NCBI RefSeq assembly: GCF_004217285.1
Contig: NZ_SHKS01000009.1
Span: 186,001 to 250,000 of the forward strand
Direction: 5' to 3'
DNA: 64,000 bases
Source: Streptomyces sp. BK239
Lineage (GTDB): Bacteria; Actinomycetota; Actinomycetes; Streptomycetales; Streptomycetaceae
In this document: positions 1 through 7,737 of the stretch, one piece after another
How positions within the stretch are numbered: position 1 is the stretch's first letter
How the letters are laid out: each line of letters starts with the position of its first letter
Position numbers and translations under genes: made by a program
Notes under the pieces: generated by a model
The model's input: only the letters and a program-made list of their open reading frames with translations
The model's database searches: none
Told to the model about the DNA's origin: nothing

Positions 1-95
1 CTGTCCCACCTCTTCAAACGCGCGGTCCCATCTGCGGGTTCCCGACACCAACGGATACAGTCACGCCGAGGCAACCACGGGGACAGGAGAGGGAC

Positions 96-728
96 ATCAC
101 CGGCAACCGGCAGACGAGCTGGGCGTTCGCCGACGCCTATGTCGCCGAGGACGAAGCGCTGCGCTGGGCCCGGGAGCGGGCCCGCGAGGCAGGGCTGCGC
201 TCGGTGTCGCCCAGCACGGGCGCCGCCTTGCGCCTGCTGGCCGCCACCGTGGACGCCAAAGCGGTCGCGGAGATCGGCACCGGCACCGGCGTCTCCGGGA
301 TACACCTCCTGCACGGCATGCGCCCCGACGGCGTGCTGACGACCGTCGACCCGGAGCCGGAGCACCAGCAGTTCGCCCGGCAGGCCTTCCGCGCCTGCGG
401 CTTCGCCAGCAACCGGGCCCGTTTCATCCCGGGCCGCGCGCTCGACGTCCTGCCCCGGCTCGCGGACTCCGGATACGACCTCGTCTTCTGCGACGGGGAC
501 CGGCTGGAGGTCATGGACTACCTCGCCGAGTCGTTCCGTCTGCTGCGGCCGGGGGGCCTGGTGGTGTTCGAGGGCGTGTTCGCCAACGGCCGCACGATCG
601 ACTCCGGCCCGCAGCCCACGGAGGTCATAAGAGTGCGTGAGCTGTTGCGGGAGGTGCGGGAGAGCCAGGAGTGGGTGCCCTCGCTGCTGCCGGTGGGCGA
701 CGGCCTGCTGTGCGCGGTCAAGCGCTGA
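96..728 (+). CDS. SAM-dependent O-methyltransferase (start codon uncertain)
   Basis: The product is a class I SAM-dependent methyltransferase of the O-methyltransferase/CheR-like Rossmann type. It has a glycine-rich SAM loop (EIGTGTGVSG), an acidic residue at the end of strand 2 (TTVDPEP), FCDGD and a late LLRPGGLVVFEGVF strand. The frame is open to the left edge of the window and I find no ATG, GTG or TTG before the internal GTG at 204, which would cut off the conserved first helices (SWAFADAYVAEDEALRWARERA). I therefore place the start at ATC 96, six bases after an AGGAG at 85-89, but ACG 63 or a start outside the window are equally possible. The family member beside DUF3117 and sigE in mycobacteria is Rv1220c-like. 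The substrate is unknown. Confidence 0.8.
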   Translation: MTGNRQTSWAFADAYVAEDEALRWARERAREAGLRSVSPSTGAALRLLAATVDAKAVAEIGTGTGVSGIHLLHGMRPDGVLTTVDPEPEHQQFARQAFRACGFASNRARFIPGRALDVLPRLADSGYDLVFCDGDRLEVMDYLAESFRLLRPGGLVVFEGVFANGRTIDSGPQPTEVIRVRELLREVRESQEWVPSLLPVGDGLLCAVKR

Positions 729-785
729 CGGGCGGCGCACCCGCTTGCCAGGGCGACGCGTCCCGCGGTCCTGTGGAGATACAGC

Positions 786-815
786 CGCCCCGGCACCCGT
801 GAGGATGCCGGGGCG
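786..815. terminator. Hairpin terminator between convergent genes
   Basis: A perfect 10-bp stem (CGCCCCGGCA pairing with TGCCGGGGCG) with a 10-base loop lies between the methyltransferase and DUF3117 genes, which converge here. No T-run follows, as is usual for Streptomyces terminators. Confidence 0.6.
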
Positions 816-917
816 ACTGAAAGGGTATGGTCGCTTGCGCGTCAGCCGACGACAGGCCCACCCCCGCTCGGGCGGCAAGCACGCTTTCGCGACCTGCGCC
901 TCACAGCTCGCTCGCGG

Positions 918-1085
918 TCAGCCGACGACCTTCTTGAGGGCGTCGCCCAGCGCGTCGGCCTCGTCAGGGGTCAGCTCGACGACGAGCCGACCGCCGCCTT
1001 CGAGGGGAACGCGCATGACGATGCCCCGCCCCTCCTTGGTCACCTCGAGCGGGCCATCGCCCGTCCGCGGCTTCATGGCCGCCAT
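918..1085 (-). CDS. DUF3117 domain-containing protein
   Basis: This is a 55-aa protein of the actinobacterial DUF3117 family, counterpart of Rv1211 in mycobacteria. It starts MAAMKPRTGDGPLEVTKEG and ends with an acidic/hydrophobic helix (LTPDEADALGDALKKVVG). I chose the ATG at 1085 because it matches the family length and is preceded by a purine-rich GGAAGGGG. An upstream in-frame start at 1184 would add 33 residues without family support. It has no catalytic motif, signal peptide or membrane segment. The function is unknown. The gene is divergent from the enoyl-CoA hydratase gene. Confidence 0.85.
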   Translation of the reverse strand: MAAMKPRTGDGPLEVTKEGRGIVMRVPLEGGGRLVVELTPDEADALGDALKKVVG

Positions 1086-1198
1086 GCTCGTTCCCCTTCC
1101 TGAAACCAGCTCATCGTCAAGGCCGACGGCCCGTGAAGGGCACGCGCACTCCGTCAGGGGACGCGCGACACCGGCATCGAACACATTGCTTCCAGGCC

Positions 1199-1229
1199 AT
1201 TATCCCGCATCTCAGGACCCGATGACCAA
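1199..1229 (-). promoter_or_regulatory. Possible promoter of the DUF3117 gene
   Basis: On the minus strand TTGGTC (1229-1224) and GATAAT (1204-1199) are separated by 19 bases, about 115 bases upstream of the DUF3117 ATG. The -10 match is good but the spacing is long. This is a prediction from sequence only. Confidence 0.3.
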
Positions 1230-1396
1230 CATCAGTAGGCATCGCTTGGGCAACGCACGCGAGCAAAACCACTCATTTCGGCGATGTGGATGCCATACTT
1301 CGCGTCCGCACGCGCTCAGGGCCGCCGGAAATCACCGCAGATTGTTAGACGCAGGTCACACGACCACCGCCGCCGCGTCCTTCATGCTGTCCTGGG

Positions 1397-1424
1397 CGAC
1401 GGCGTACCGGTCGGTACGCCGTCG
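1397..1424. promoter_or_regulatory. 12-bp inverted repeat, probable repressor operator
   Basis: CGACGGCGTACC and GGTACGCCGTCG form perfect 12-bp arms around a GGTC centre, ending 42 bases before the start of the enoyl-CoA hydratase gene. The core TACCGGTCGGTA resembles operators of TetR-family repressors that control acyl-CoA metabolism, which is an inference from shape only. As RNA it would also form a strong hairpin in the leader. Confidence 0.55.
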
Positions 1425-1466
1425 TCCGCAACCACGGACCGTGACCGACGACGGAGGGGACACCCC

Positions 1467-2270
1467 ATGGCCGACACCGTGCTCTACGAGGTGAGCGACG
1501 GGCTCGCCACGATCACCTTGAACCGCCCCGAGGCGATGAACGCTCTGAACATCGCGACCAAGGTCGCCCTGCGCGACGCGGTGCGCTCGGCGGCGGAGGA
1601 CGACGCGGTCCGGGCGGTGCTGCTGACCGCCGCCGGGGACCGGGCGTTCTGCGTCGGCCAGGACCTCAAGGAGCACATCGGGCTGCTCGCCGCCGACAAG
1701 GAGACCGGGTCGGGGCAGACGATGAGCACGGTCAGGGAGCACTACAACCCGATCGTGCGCGCGATCACCGAGGCGCCGAAGCCGGTGGTCGCCGCGGTGA
1801 ACGGCGTCGCGGCCGGAGCCGGCTTCGGTTTCGCCCTCGCGGCGGACTACCGGATCGTCGCGGACACGGCCGCCTTCAACACCTCGTTCGCGGGCGTGGC
1901 GCTGACCGCCGACTCCGGCGTCTCGTGGACCCTGCCGCGTGTGGTGGGCCCCGGCCGGGCCACCGACCTGCTGCTCTTCCCGCGCACCGTCAAGGCGCAG
2001 GAGGCGTACGACCTGGGCATCGCCAACCGCGTCGTGCCCTCGGCGGAGCTGCGCGCCGAGGCGGAGAGCGTCGCGCGGGCGCTGGCCGAGGGGCCGACGG
2101 TCGCCTACGCGGCGCTGAAGGAGGCCGTGGCGTACGGGTTCTCCCACTCTCTGGCCGAGACGCTCCAGAAGGAGGACGAGCTGCAGACGCGGGCGGGACG
2201 GTCCGAGGACCACACGATCGCCGTGCAGGCCTTCGTGCAGAAGGAGAAGCCGAAGTACCTGGGCCGGTAG
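1467..2270 (+). CDS. Enoyl-CoA hydratase/isomerase family protein
   Basis: This 267-aa protein belongs to the crotonase superfamily and should act on an acyl-CoA by hydration or isomerisation. The family signature is seen in LNRPEAMNALN near the N-terminus, the first oxyanion loop (DRAFCVGQDLKEH) and the second oxyanion loop (VAAVNGVAAGAGFGFALAAD). The segment SFAGVALTADSGVSWTLPRVVG resembles PaaG-type phenylacetate ring isomerases, but general beta-oxidation hydratases share it, so the substrate is left open. ATG 1467 follows GGAGGGG. The inverted repeat at 1397-1424 sits just upstream and is a likely regulatory site. The gene stands alone, converging with tag. Confidence 0.88.
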   Translation: MADTVLYEVSDGLATITLNRPEAMNALNIATKVALRDAVRSAAEDDAVRAVLLTAAGDRAFCVGQDLKEHIGLLAADKETGSGQTMSTVREHYNPIVRAITEAPKPVVAAVNGVAAGAGFGFALAADYRIVADTAAFNTSFAGVALTADSGVSWTLPRVVGPGRATDLLLFPRTVKAQEAYDLGIANRVVPSAELRAEAESVARALAEGPTVAYAALKEAVAYGFSHSLAETLQKEDELQTRAGRSEDHTIAVQAFVQKEKPKYLGR

Positions 2271-2291
2271 GGGCTTTCCCGCAGGACGGCG

Positions 2292-2870
2292 TCAGCGGCT
2301 CACGCAGGTCTCCAGGTGGTCGTTGACCAGGCCGCACGCCTGCATCAGGGCGTACGCCGTCGTCGGGCCGACGAAGCGCAGCCCCCGTTTCTTCAGCGCC
2401 TTGGACAGCGCCGTCGACTCGGGGGTGACCGCCGGGACGTCGGCGAGGGTCCTGGGGACCGGGCGGCCCTCCGGGTCGGGGGCGTGGGACCAGATCAGGT
2501 CGTCCAGGTCCCCCGGGGCCCAGTCGGCGAGCACGCGCGCGTTGGCAAGGGTCGCGTCGACCTTCGCGCGGTTGCGGATGATGCCGGGGTCGGCGAGGAG
2601 GCGCTCGCGGTCCTCGTCGGTGAAGGCGGCGACGGAGCTGATCGAGAAGTCCGCGAACGCCTTGCGGAAGCCGGGGCGGCGGCGCAGGATCGTGATCCAG
2701 GACAGGCCGGACTGGAAGGCCTCCAGGCTGAGGCGTTCGAAGAGGGCGTCGTCGCCGTGGACCGGGCGGCCCCACTCCTCGTCGTGGTACGTCACGTAGT
2801 CCGCGGTGGACAGGGCCCACGGGCAGCGCAGCGCGCCGTCCGGGCCCGCGAGGGCCGCGCCGTCGCTCAT
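2292..2870 (-). CDS. tag: DNA-3-methyladenine glycosylase I
   Basis: This 192-aa protein matches the whole length of TagA, which removes 3-methyladenine from alkylated DNA as the first step of base excision repair. Seen in it are the N-terminal RCPWALST (zinc cysteine), YHDEEWGRPVH, the helix FQSGLSWITILRRRPGFRKAF, and the C-terminal GPTTAYALMQACGLVNDHLETC containing His and Cys of the zinc snap. Its start overlaps the last four bases of the DivIVA-like gene (ATGA), so the two are translationally coupled. The same tag/DivIVA-like/folP2 group is found in mycobacteria. Confidence 0.93.
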   Translation of the reverse strand: MSDGAALAGPDGALRCPWALSTADYVTYHDEEWGRPVHGDDALFERLSLEAFQSGLSWITILRRRPGFRKAFADFSISSVAAFTDEDRERLLADPGIIRNRAKVDATLANARVLADWAPGDLDDLIWSHAPDPEGRPVPRTLADVPAVTPESTALSKALKKRGLRFVGPTTAYALMQACGLVNDHLETCVSR

Positions 2871-3223
2871 CGCTGGTCCTCGGGGGCGGGCTTGTCCATG
2901 GAGACCTGGTGCTCGGGCGTCCGGGCGGCGGTCAGGGCGGATTCCAGTTCGGCGATGCGGTCGTCGCGTTCGGCGAGTTCCGCGCCGAGGCGGTTGAGCA
3001 CGTCGTCGACCTCCGCCATGCGGTAGCCGCGGGCGGCGAGGGGGAAGCGGAGGCGGTCGACGTCGGCCCGCTGGACGGGGCGGTCCGGCGGCAGGGGATC
3101 GCGCAGCCGCTGGGCGACGGCGTCCGGCAGCGGGCCGTCGCCCTCGCCGCCGCCCACCACGGCGAGCGTCACCGCGGCGACCACGACGGCGAGCGCGACG
3201 ACCAGGAAGAAGAACATAACCAT
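2867..3223 (-). CDS. DivIVA-domain membrane protein
   Basis: The 118-aa product has one N-terminal transmembrane helix (FFFLVVALAVVVAAVTLAVV) and a cytoplasmic part with a DivIVA-like motif (FPLAARGYRMAEVDDVLNRL) followed by a short coiled coil (ELAERDDRIAELESAL). Full DivIVA proteins recognise curved membrane at poles and septa. This one is far shorter and lacks the long coiled coil, so it is DivIVA-like rather than DivIVA itself. A second ATG at 3217 could also serve as the start. It is upstream of and coupled to tag, and divergent from folP2. Confidence 0.8.
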   Translation of the reverse strand: MVMFFFLVVALAVVVAAVTLAVVGGGEGDGPLPDAVAQRLRDPLPPDRPVQRADVDRLRFPLAARGYRMAEVDDVLNRLGAELAERDDRIAELESALTAARTPEHQVSMDKPAPEDQR

Positions 3224-3347
3224 CGGTGGGCCACCACGCTCGCTGTGCTCGTATCGGATGTGTCAGGGTCCGATCGTGCCATGCGGGCGCGGCGGTTAGG
3301 GTCGCAGGCGGTGGATGTGCAGGACGTACCAGGAGAGGTCACAGCGG

Positions 3348-4208
3348 ATGCTCAGGCTCGGCAGGCGTGAATTCGGCACCCACGAGCCGGTGATCATGGC
3401 GATCGTGAACCGCACCCCCGACTCCTTCTACGACCAGGGGGCCACCTTCCTCGACGAGCCGGCCCTCGCGCGCGTGGAGCGGGCGGTGGCGGAGGGCGCC
3501 GCGATCATCGACGTGGGCGGGGTCAAGGCCGGGCCGGGCGAGGAGGTGTCCGCCGAGGAGGAGGCGCGGCGCACGGTCGGTTTCGTCGCCGAGGTGCGGC
3601 GGCGCTTCCCCGACGTCGTGATCAGCGTGGACACCTGGCGGGCGGAGGTCGGCGAGGCCGTGTGCGAGGCCGGCGCGGATCTGCTGAACGACGCGTGGGG
3701 CGGCGTCGATCCCCGGCTGGCGGAGGTCGCCGCGCGGTACGGGGTGGGGCTGGTGTGCACCCACGCGGGCGGCGCGGAGCCCCGGACGCGGCCGCACCGG
3801 GTGACGTACGACGACGTCATGGCCGACATCCTGCGGGTGACCGTGGGGCTCGCGGAGCGGGCGGCGGGGCTGGGGGTGCCGCGCGAGTCGATCCTGATCG
3901 ATCCCGGGCACGACTTCGGCAAGAACACGCGGCACAGCCTGGAGGCGACGCGGCGGCTGCCGGAGATGGTGGAGACGGGGTGGCCGGTGCTGGTGTCGCT
4001 GTCCAACAAGGACTTCGTGGGCGAGACGCTGGACCGGCCGGTGAAGGAGCGGGTGGTGGGGACGCTGGCGACGACCGCCGTGTCGGCGTGGCTGGGGGCT
4101 CAGGTGTACCGGGTGCACGAGGTGGCGGAGACGCGGCAGGTGCTGGACATGGTGGCGTCCATCGCGGGGCACCGGCCGCCGGCGGTGGCGCGGCGGGGGC
4201 TCGCGTAG
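3348..4208 (+). CDS. folP2: Dihydropteroate synthase-like protein, FolP2 type
   Basis: This is a 286-aa TIM barrel of the dihydropteroate synthase (DHPS) family. The pterin-binding motif is kept (VNRTPDSFYDQG, IDPGHDFGK). The loop that in true DHPS reads GGxSTRPG is here IDVGGVKAGPG, so the Thr and Arg that contact pABA and pyrophosphate are missing, and the SRK segment reads SNK. Mycobacterial FolP2, which sits in the same neighbourhood (LOG protein, tag, dapE), is reported to lack DHPS activity. I therefore infer a non-folate role. ATG 3348 is chosen over ATG 3315 because it fits the family N-terminus and follows AGGAG at 3331-3335, a somewhat long spacing. Confidence 0.85.
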   Translation: MLRLGRREFGTHEPVIMAIVNRTPDSFYDQGATFLDEPALARVERAVAEGAAIIDVGGVKAGPGEEVSAEEEARRTVGFVAEVRRRFPDVVISVDTWRAEVGEAVCEAGADLLNDAWGGVDPRLAEVAARYGVGLVCTHAGGAEPRTRPHRVTYDDVMADILRVTVGLAERAAGLGVPRESILIDPGHDFGKNTRHSLEATRRLPEMVETGWPVLVSLSNKDFVGETLDRPVKERVVGTLATTAVSAWLGAQVYRVHEVAETRQVLDMVASIAGHRPPAVARRGLA

Positions 4209-4249
4209 GCCGCCGGCGGTGGCGGGTGGGCGGTCGTCCGGCGGGCCGC

Positions 4250-4272
4250 ACCAGGGGGCTTCGCCCCCTGGT
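4250..4272. terminator. Bidirectional hairpin terminator
   Basis: A perfect ACCAGGGGGC / GCCCCCTGGT stem around a TTC loop lies between the converging folP2 and LOG-family genes. Confidence 0.7.
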
Positions 4273-4321
4273 CCCCGCCCTGCGCCCGCCCACCACCTGA
4301 CCCGGTCGGTGGACAGGCGCC

Positions 4322-5080
4322 CTAGCGGCCCGCCTCCTTCGACACCAGTGCCACCGCCTCCTCCACGTCGTCCGTGACGTGGAAGAGGAGGAGGTCCTTC
4401 TCGGCGGCCTTGCCCTGGGCGATGAGGGTGTTCCGGAGCCAGTCGATCAGGCCGGCCCAGTACTCCGTGCCGAAGAGGACGATCGGGAAACGGGTGACCT
4501 TCTGGGTCTGGACGAGGGTGAGGGCCTCGAAGAGTTCGTCGAGGGTGCCGAGCCCGCCGGGCAACACCACGAACCCCTGGGCGTACTTGACGAACATCAT
4601 CTTGCGGACGAAGAAGTACCGGAAGTTGAGGCCGATGTCGACGTACGGGTTCAGGCCCTGCTCAAAGGGGAGTTCGATGCCCAGCCCCACCGAGACGCCG
4701 CCCGCCTCGCTCGCGCCCTTGTTGGCCGCCTCCATCGCGCCGGGGCCGCCGCCCGTGATGACGGCCCAGCCGGCCTCGACCAGCGCCCGGCCGAGCCGCA
4801 CGCCCGATTCGTACTCAGGGGAGTTCGCGGGCGTCCGGGCGGAGCCGAACACGCTGATGGCGGGCGGGAGTTCGGCGAGGGTGCCGAACCCCTCGATGAA
4901 CTCCGACTGGATGCGCAGCACCCGCCAGGGGTCGGTGTGGACCCAGTCGGACGGGGCCCGTTCGTCCAGCAGCCGCTGGTCCGTGGTGCTCGCCTGCACC
5001 TGGTCCCGCCTCCGGAGGACCGGTCCCAGGCGCTGTTCCTCCGGTGGCTGCTTCTTGCCCTCGGGGTTGCCTGTAGCCAT
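4322..5080 (-). CDS. TIGR00730/LOG family Rossmann-fold protein
   Basis: This 252-aa protein carries the two LOG-family signatures, GGGPGAMEAANKGASEAGG and PGGLGTLDELFEALTLVQT (the PGGxGTxxE motif). LOG proteins hydrolyse cytokinin riboside 5'-monophosphate to free base and ribose phosphate. Many bacterial members act as general nucleotide phosphoribohydrolases, so the physiological substrate here is uncertain. About 75 residues precede the Rossmann core, typical of the actinobacterial branch. The ATG at 5080 follows a GGAGCTC-type site. It reads in the same direction as dapE, with 94 bases between them, as in mycobacteria (Rv1205/Rv1202). Confidence 0.9.
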   Translation of the reverse strand: MATGNPEGKKQPPEEQRLGPVLRRRDQVQASTTDQRLLDERAPSDWVHTDPWRVLRIQSEFIEGFGTLAELPPAISVFGSARTPANSPEYESGVRLGRALVEAGWAVITGGGPGAMEAANKGASEAGGVSVGLGIELPFEQGLNPYVDIGLNFRYFFVRKMMFVKYAQGFVVLPGGLGTLDELFEALTLVQTQKVTRFPIVLFGTEYWAGLIDWLRNTLIAQGKAAEKDLLLFHVTDDVEEAVALVSKEAGR

Positions 5081-5174
5081 GTGAGCTCCCTCCGCTTGCG
5101 CGTCGTTCGTACCTCAGCGTAGATCCACGCGGGTTACGGAGGGGGGACGTCGGCGTGTCCGGTCCCGTGACGGT

Positions 5175-6254
5175 TCAGCCGGTGAGCCAGGCACGCAGGC
5201 GCTCCTCGCCCGCGAGGATCTTCGCCGTGTCGACGCGTTCGTCCCGCTTGTGCGCCAAGTGGGGGTTCCCGGGGCCGTAGTTGACGGCGGGGACGCCGAG
5301 CGCCGAGAAGCGGGAGACGTCCGTCCAGCCGTACTTGGGCATCGGGACGCCGCCCACCGCCTCGATGAACGCGGCGGCGGCCGGGTGGGAGAGGCCGGGC
5401 AGCGCGCCGGCGCTGTGGTCGTCCACGACGAACTCCTCGACACCGCACCCCGCGAAGACCTCACGCACGTGGGCGATCGCCTCCTCGGGCGAACGGTCCG
5501 GCGCGTAGCGGAAGTTGACGGTGACCACGCACTCGTCGGGAATGACGTTGCCGGCGACGCCGCCGCTGATGCCGACCGCGTTGAGGCCCTCGCGGTACTC
5601 CAGGCCGTCGATGACGGGGTACCGCGGCTCGTAGGCGGCGAGGCGGGCCAGGATCGGGGCGGCCGCGTGGATCGCGTTGGAGCCCATCCAGCCGCGCGCG
5701 GAGTGGGCCCGCTCGCCCCGGGTCTTCAGCAGCACCCTCAGGGTGCCCTGACAGCCGCCCTCGACCTGGCCGTCGGACGGCTCCAACAGGATCGCGAAGT
5801 CGCCCTCCAGCCACTCGGGGCGGGCCTCGGCGACGTGCTTGAGGCCGTTGAGGTCGGCGGCGACCTCCTCGTTGTCGTAGAAGACGAAGGTCAGGTCCCG
5901 GTTCGGTTCGGGGACGGTCGCCGCGATGCGCAGCTGGACCGCGACGCCGGACTTCATGTCGCAGGTGCCGCAGCCCCACAGCACGCCGTCCTCGTCCAGC
6001 GTGGAGGGGACGTTGCCGGCGATGGGGACGGTGTCGATGTGGCCGGCGAGGATCACCCGCTCCGGGCGGCCCAGCCGGGTGCGGGCGATCACGTTGTTGC
6101 CGTACCGGTCGACCGTCAGGTGCGGCAGCGCGCGCAGGGCGGTCTCGATCGCGTCCGCGAGGGGCTTCTCGGCGCCGCTCTCCGACGGGAAGTCGACGAG
6201 CCGGGCGGTGAGCGCAGCGGCGTCCAGCGTGAGGTCAAGCGGGGTCTCGGCCAT
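5175..6254 (-). CDS. dapE: Succinyl-diaminopimelate desuccinylase
   Basis: This 359-aa M20-family metallopeptidase converts N-succinyl-LL-diaminopimelate to LL-diaminopimelate and succinate in lysine and peptidoglycan precursor synthesis. The zinc-binding LAGHIDTVP, the GCGTCDMKSG segment and the DNEEVA containing the catalytic glutamate are all present, as is the dimerisation-domain GERAHSARGWMG. ATG 6254 begins MAETPLDLTLDAAALTARLVD, the usual N-terminus; an upstream in-frame start would add 40 unsupported residues. It is divergent from the lysozyme-like gene. The pathway partner dapC lies 3 kb to the right. Confidence 0.92.
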   Translation of the reverse strand: MAETPLDLTLDAAALTARLVDFPSESGAEKPLADAIETALRALPHLTVDRYGNNVIARTRLGRPERVILAGHIDTVPIAGNVPSTLDEDGVLWGCGTCDMKSGVAVQLRIAATVPEPNRDLTFVFYDNEEVAADLNGLKHVAEARPEWLEGDFAILLEPSDGQVEGGCQGTLRVLLKTRGERAHSARGWMGSNAIHAAAPILARLAAYEPRYPVIDGLEYREGLNAVGISGGVAGNVIPDECVVTVNFRYAPDRSPEEAIAHVREVFAGCGVEEFVVDDHSAGALPGLSHPAAAAFIEAVGGVPMPKYGWTDVSRFSALGVPAVNYGPGNPHLAHKRDERVDTAKILAGEERLRAWLTG

Positions 6255-6348
6255 GCCGTCGACCCTAACGCGCCGACTGCGGCTCCCGCCGTTCCCTCCC
6301 TTCCCTTCGCCTCTCCCCGGTTTCCGTACTCTCCAGTACCTTGTACGC

Positions 6349-7410
6349 GTGCCAGAGCCGTCCCCTTCCCGCAAGCGTCGCGGCCGCCTCCTCCGTTCCG
6401 GGGCGGCCTGCGTGGTCCTGTCCGCCGTCGCGGGCTATGTCGCGGTGCAGTACGTCACCGGCGGCGCCGATGACCCGGGGTGCAGGGTCGTCTCCGCCCA
6501 AGGCGGCGGCCCGGAGTACGAGTTCACGCCCGAGCAGGCGGTGAACGCGGCGACGATCGCCGCCGTCGGCACCGACCGGGGCATGCCGCAGCGGGCGGTG
6601 ACGATCGCGCTGGCGACCGCCCTTCAGGAGTCGGCGCTGCGCAACCTCGACCACGGCGACCGGGACTCGCTCGGCCTGTTCCAGCAGCGGCCCTCCCAGG
6701 GCTGGGGCACCGAGCGGCAGGTCACGAACCCGACGTACGCGGCGGACGTCTTCTACGCGCATCTGGCGAAGGTGCGCGACTACACCGAACTGCCGCTGAC
6801 GGTGGCCGCGCAGCGCGTGCAGCGCAGCGGCTACCCCGAGGCGTACGCCAAGCACGAGCCGGACGCCACGCTGCTGGCCGCCGCGCTCACGGGCACCTCG
6901 GCGGCCACGCTGACCTGCGAGGGCGTGCCGGCGAGCGCGACGGCCACGGGGCCTGAGGCGGTGCGCGCCGCGCTCGCGCGCGACTTCGGCCGGGAGGCGG
7001 CGCAGCGGGCCCGCGCGGAGGGGGCGCAGGCGCAGGACTCGAAGGCCGGGAACGCCTCCGAGACCGACGACTCCAAGGCCGGGGCGTCGAAGTCGTCGAC
7101 CACCGGGGCGGACGTGCCGGCCGCGGAGACCAGTGGGCGGACCGTGACGCTCCCCCTGTCCGAAGGCGGATCCGCGGGCGGGCGGGCCGTCGGCGAGCGC
7201 GGCTGGCAGCTCGCGCACTGGGCGGTGGCCAACGCCTCGGCGCTGCACATCGAGCGCGTCACGTACGCCGGGCGGGAGTGGACCGCCGGGCACACCGACA
7301 GCAAGTGGCGTCCGGCCGAGGAGAGTGGGACGGAGGCCGCGGGAGCCGCGGGCACGGGTTCGAGCGCGGGTTCCGGCGCGAACGCCGTACGGATCGTCAC
7401 CGCTCGGTAG
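6349..7410 (+). CDS. Secreted protein with lysozyme-like core
   Basis: The 353-aa protein starts at GTG 6349 with a basic stretch (RKRRGRLLR) and one hydrophobic segment (SGAACVVLSAVAGYVAVQYV), so it is exported or membrane anchored. Residues about 55-160 contain ATALQESALRNLDHGDRDS followed by LGLFQQRPSQGWGT, a pattern shared with transglycosylase/lysozyme-like domains, where the Glu of QES would be catalytic. A Ser/Ala/Lys-rich linker (about 225-275) follows, then a C-terminal domain (RGWQLAHWAVANASALHIERVTYAGREW) repeated in many Streptomyces relatives. Such proteins are often labelled heavy metal transporter without evidence. I read it as a cell-wall-active protein, moderately sure. Confidence 0.75.
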   Translation: MPEPSPSRKRRGRLLRSGAACVVLSAVAGYVAVQYVTGGADDPGCRVVSAQGGGPEYEFTPEQAVNAATIAAVGTDRGMPQRAVTIALATALQESALRNLDHGDRDSLGLFQQRPSQGWGTERQVTNPTYAADVFYAHLAKVRDYTELPLTVAAQRVQRSGYPEAYAKHEPDATLLAAALTGTSAATLTCEGVPASATATGPEAVRAALARDFGREAAQRARAEGAQAQDSKAGNASETDDSKAGASKSSTTGADVPAAETSGRTVTLPLSEGGSAGGRAVGERGWQLAHWAVANASALHIERVTYAGREWTAGHTDSKWRPAEESGTEAAGAAGTGSSAGSGANAVRIVTAR

Positions 7411-7737
7411 TACGGGCGGTCACCCGGGCGGGTCACGGGGAGCCGGTGCGGGGCCGGGGGCGGTCGCTCGCTCGCGCCACCGCTCCCGGTGTCGGGCGGG
7501 CCCGTGGGAGGACTGGGCTCCGAGGGGCCGACGGACTTTCACACCGGGACCTTTTCGCCCCTTTTATCCGCAGGCGATTATGCGACGCATTGCCAACTCT
7601 TTACGCCGGCGGTCCGCAACCTTCGTGGATCTCGAGCGGTAGTCACTGCGACCGAGGCGGACGATCGGCTTCCTGACGATCGTCCGGCGTTCCCCTCCGC
7701 GTGACCGTGAATTCCCGTAATCCGTGTAAGGAGCATC
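7411..7737. promoter_or_regulatory. 327-base leader with 10-bp inverted repeat
   Basis: This gap holds no convincing gene. At 7658-7667 and 7677-7686 CGGACGATCG and CGATCGTCCG form perfect 10-bp arms around a 9-base centre, about 50 bases before the next ATG. It may be an operator or a leader hairpin. A locally AT-richer stretch (around 7550-7615) could hold the promoter, but no clear -35/-10 pair stands out. Confidence 0.45.

Noticed and set aside
841..931. Direct repeat GTCAGCCGACGAC at 841 and 918.
   Set aside because: Only 13 bases, the second copy being the 3' end of the DUF3117 gene; no structure or further copies.
3315..3347. Earlier ATG (3315) for folP2.
   Set aside because: The 11 added residues have no family counterpart and AGGAG at 3331-3335 lies between the two starts.
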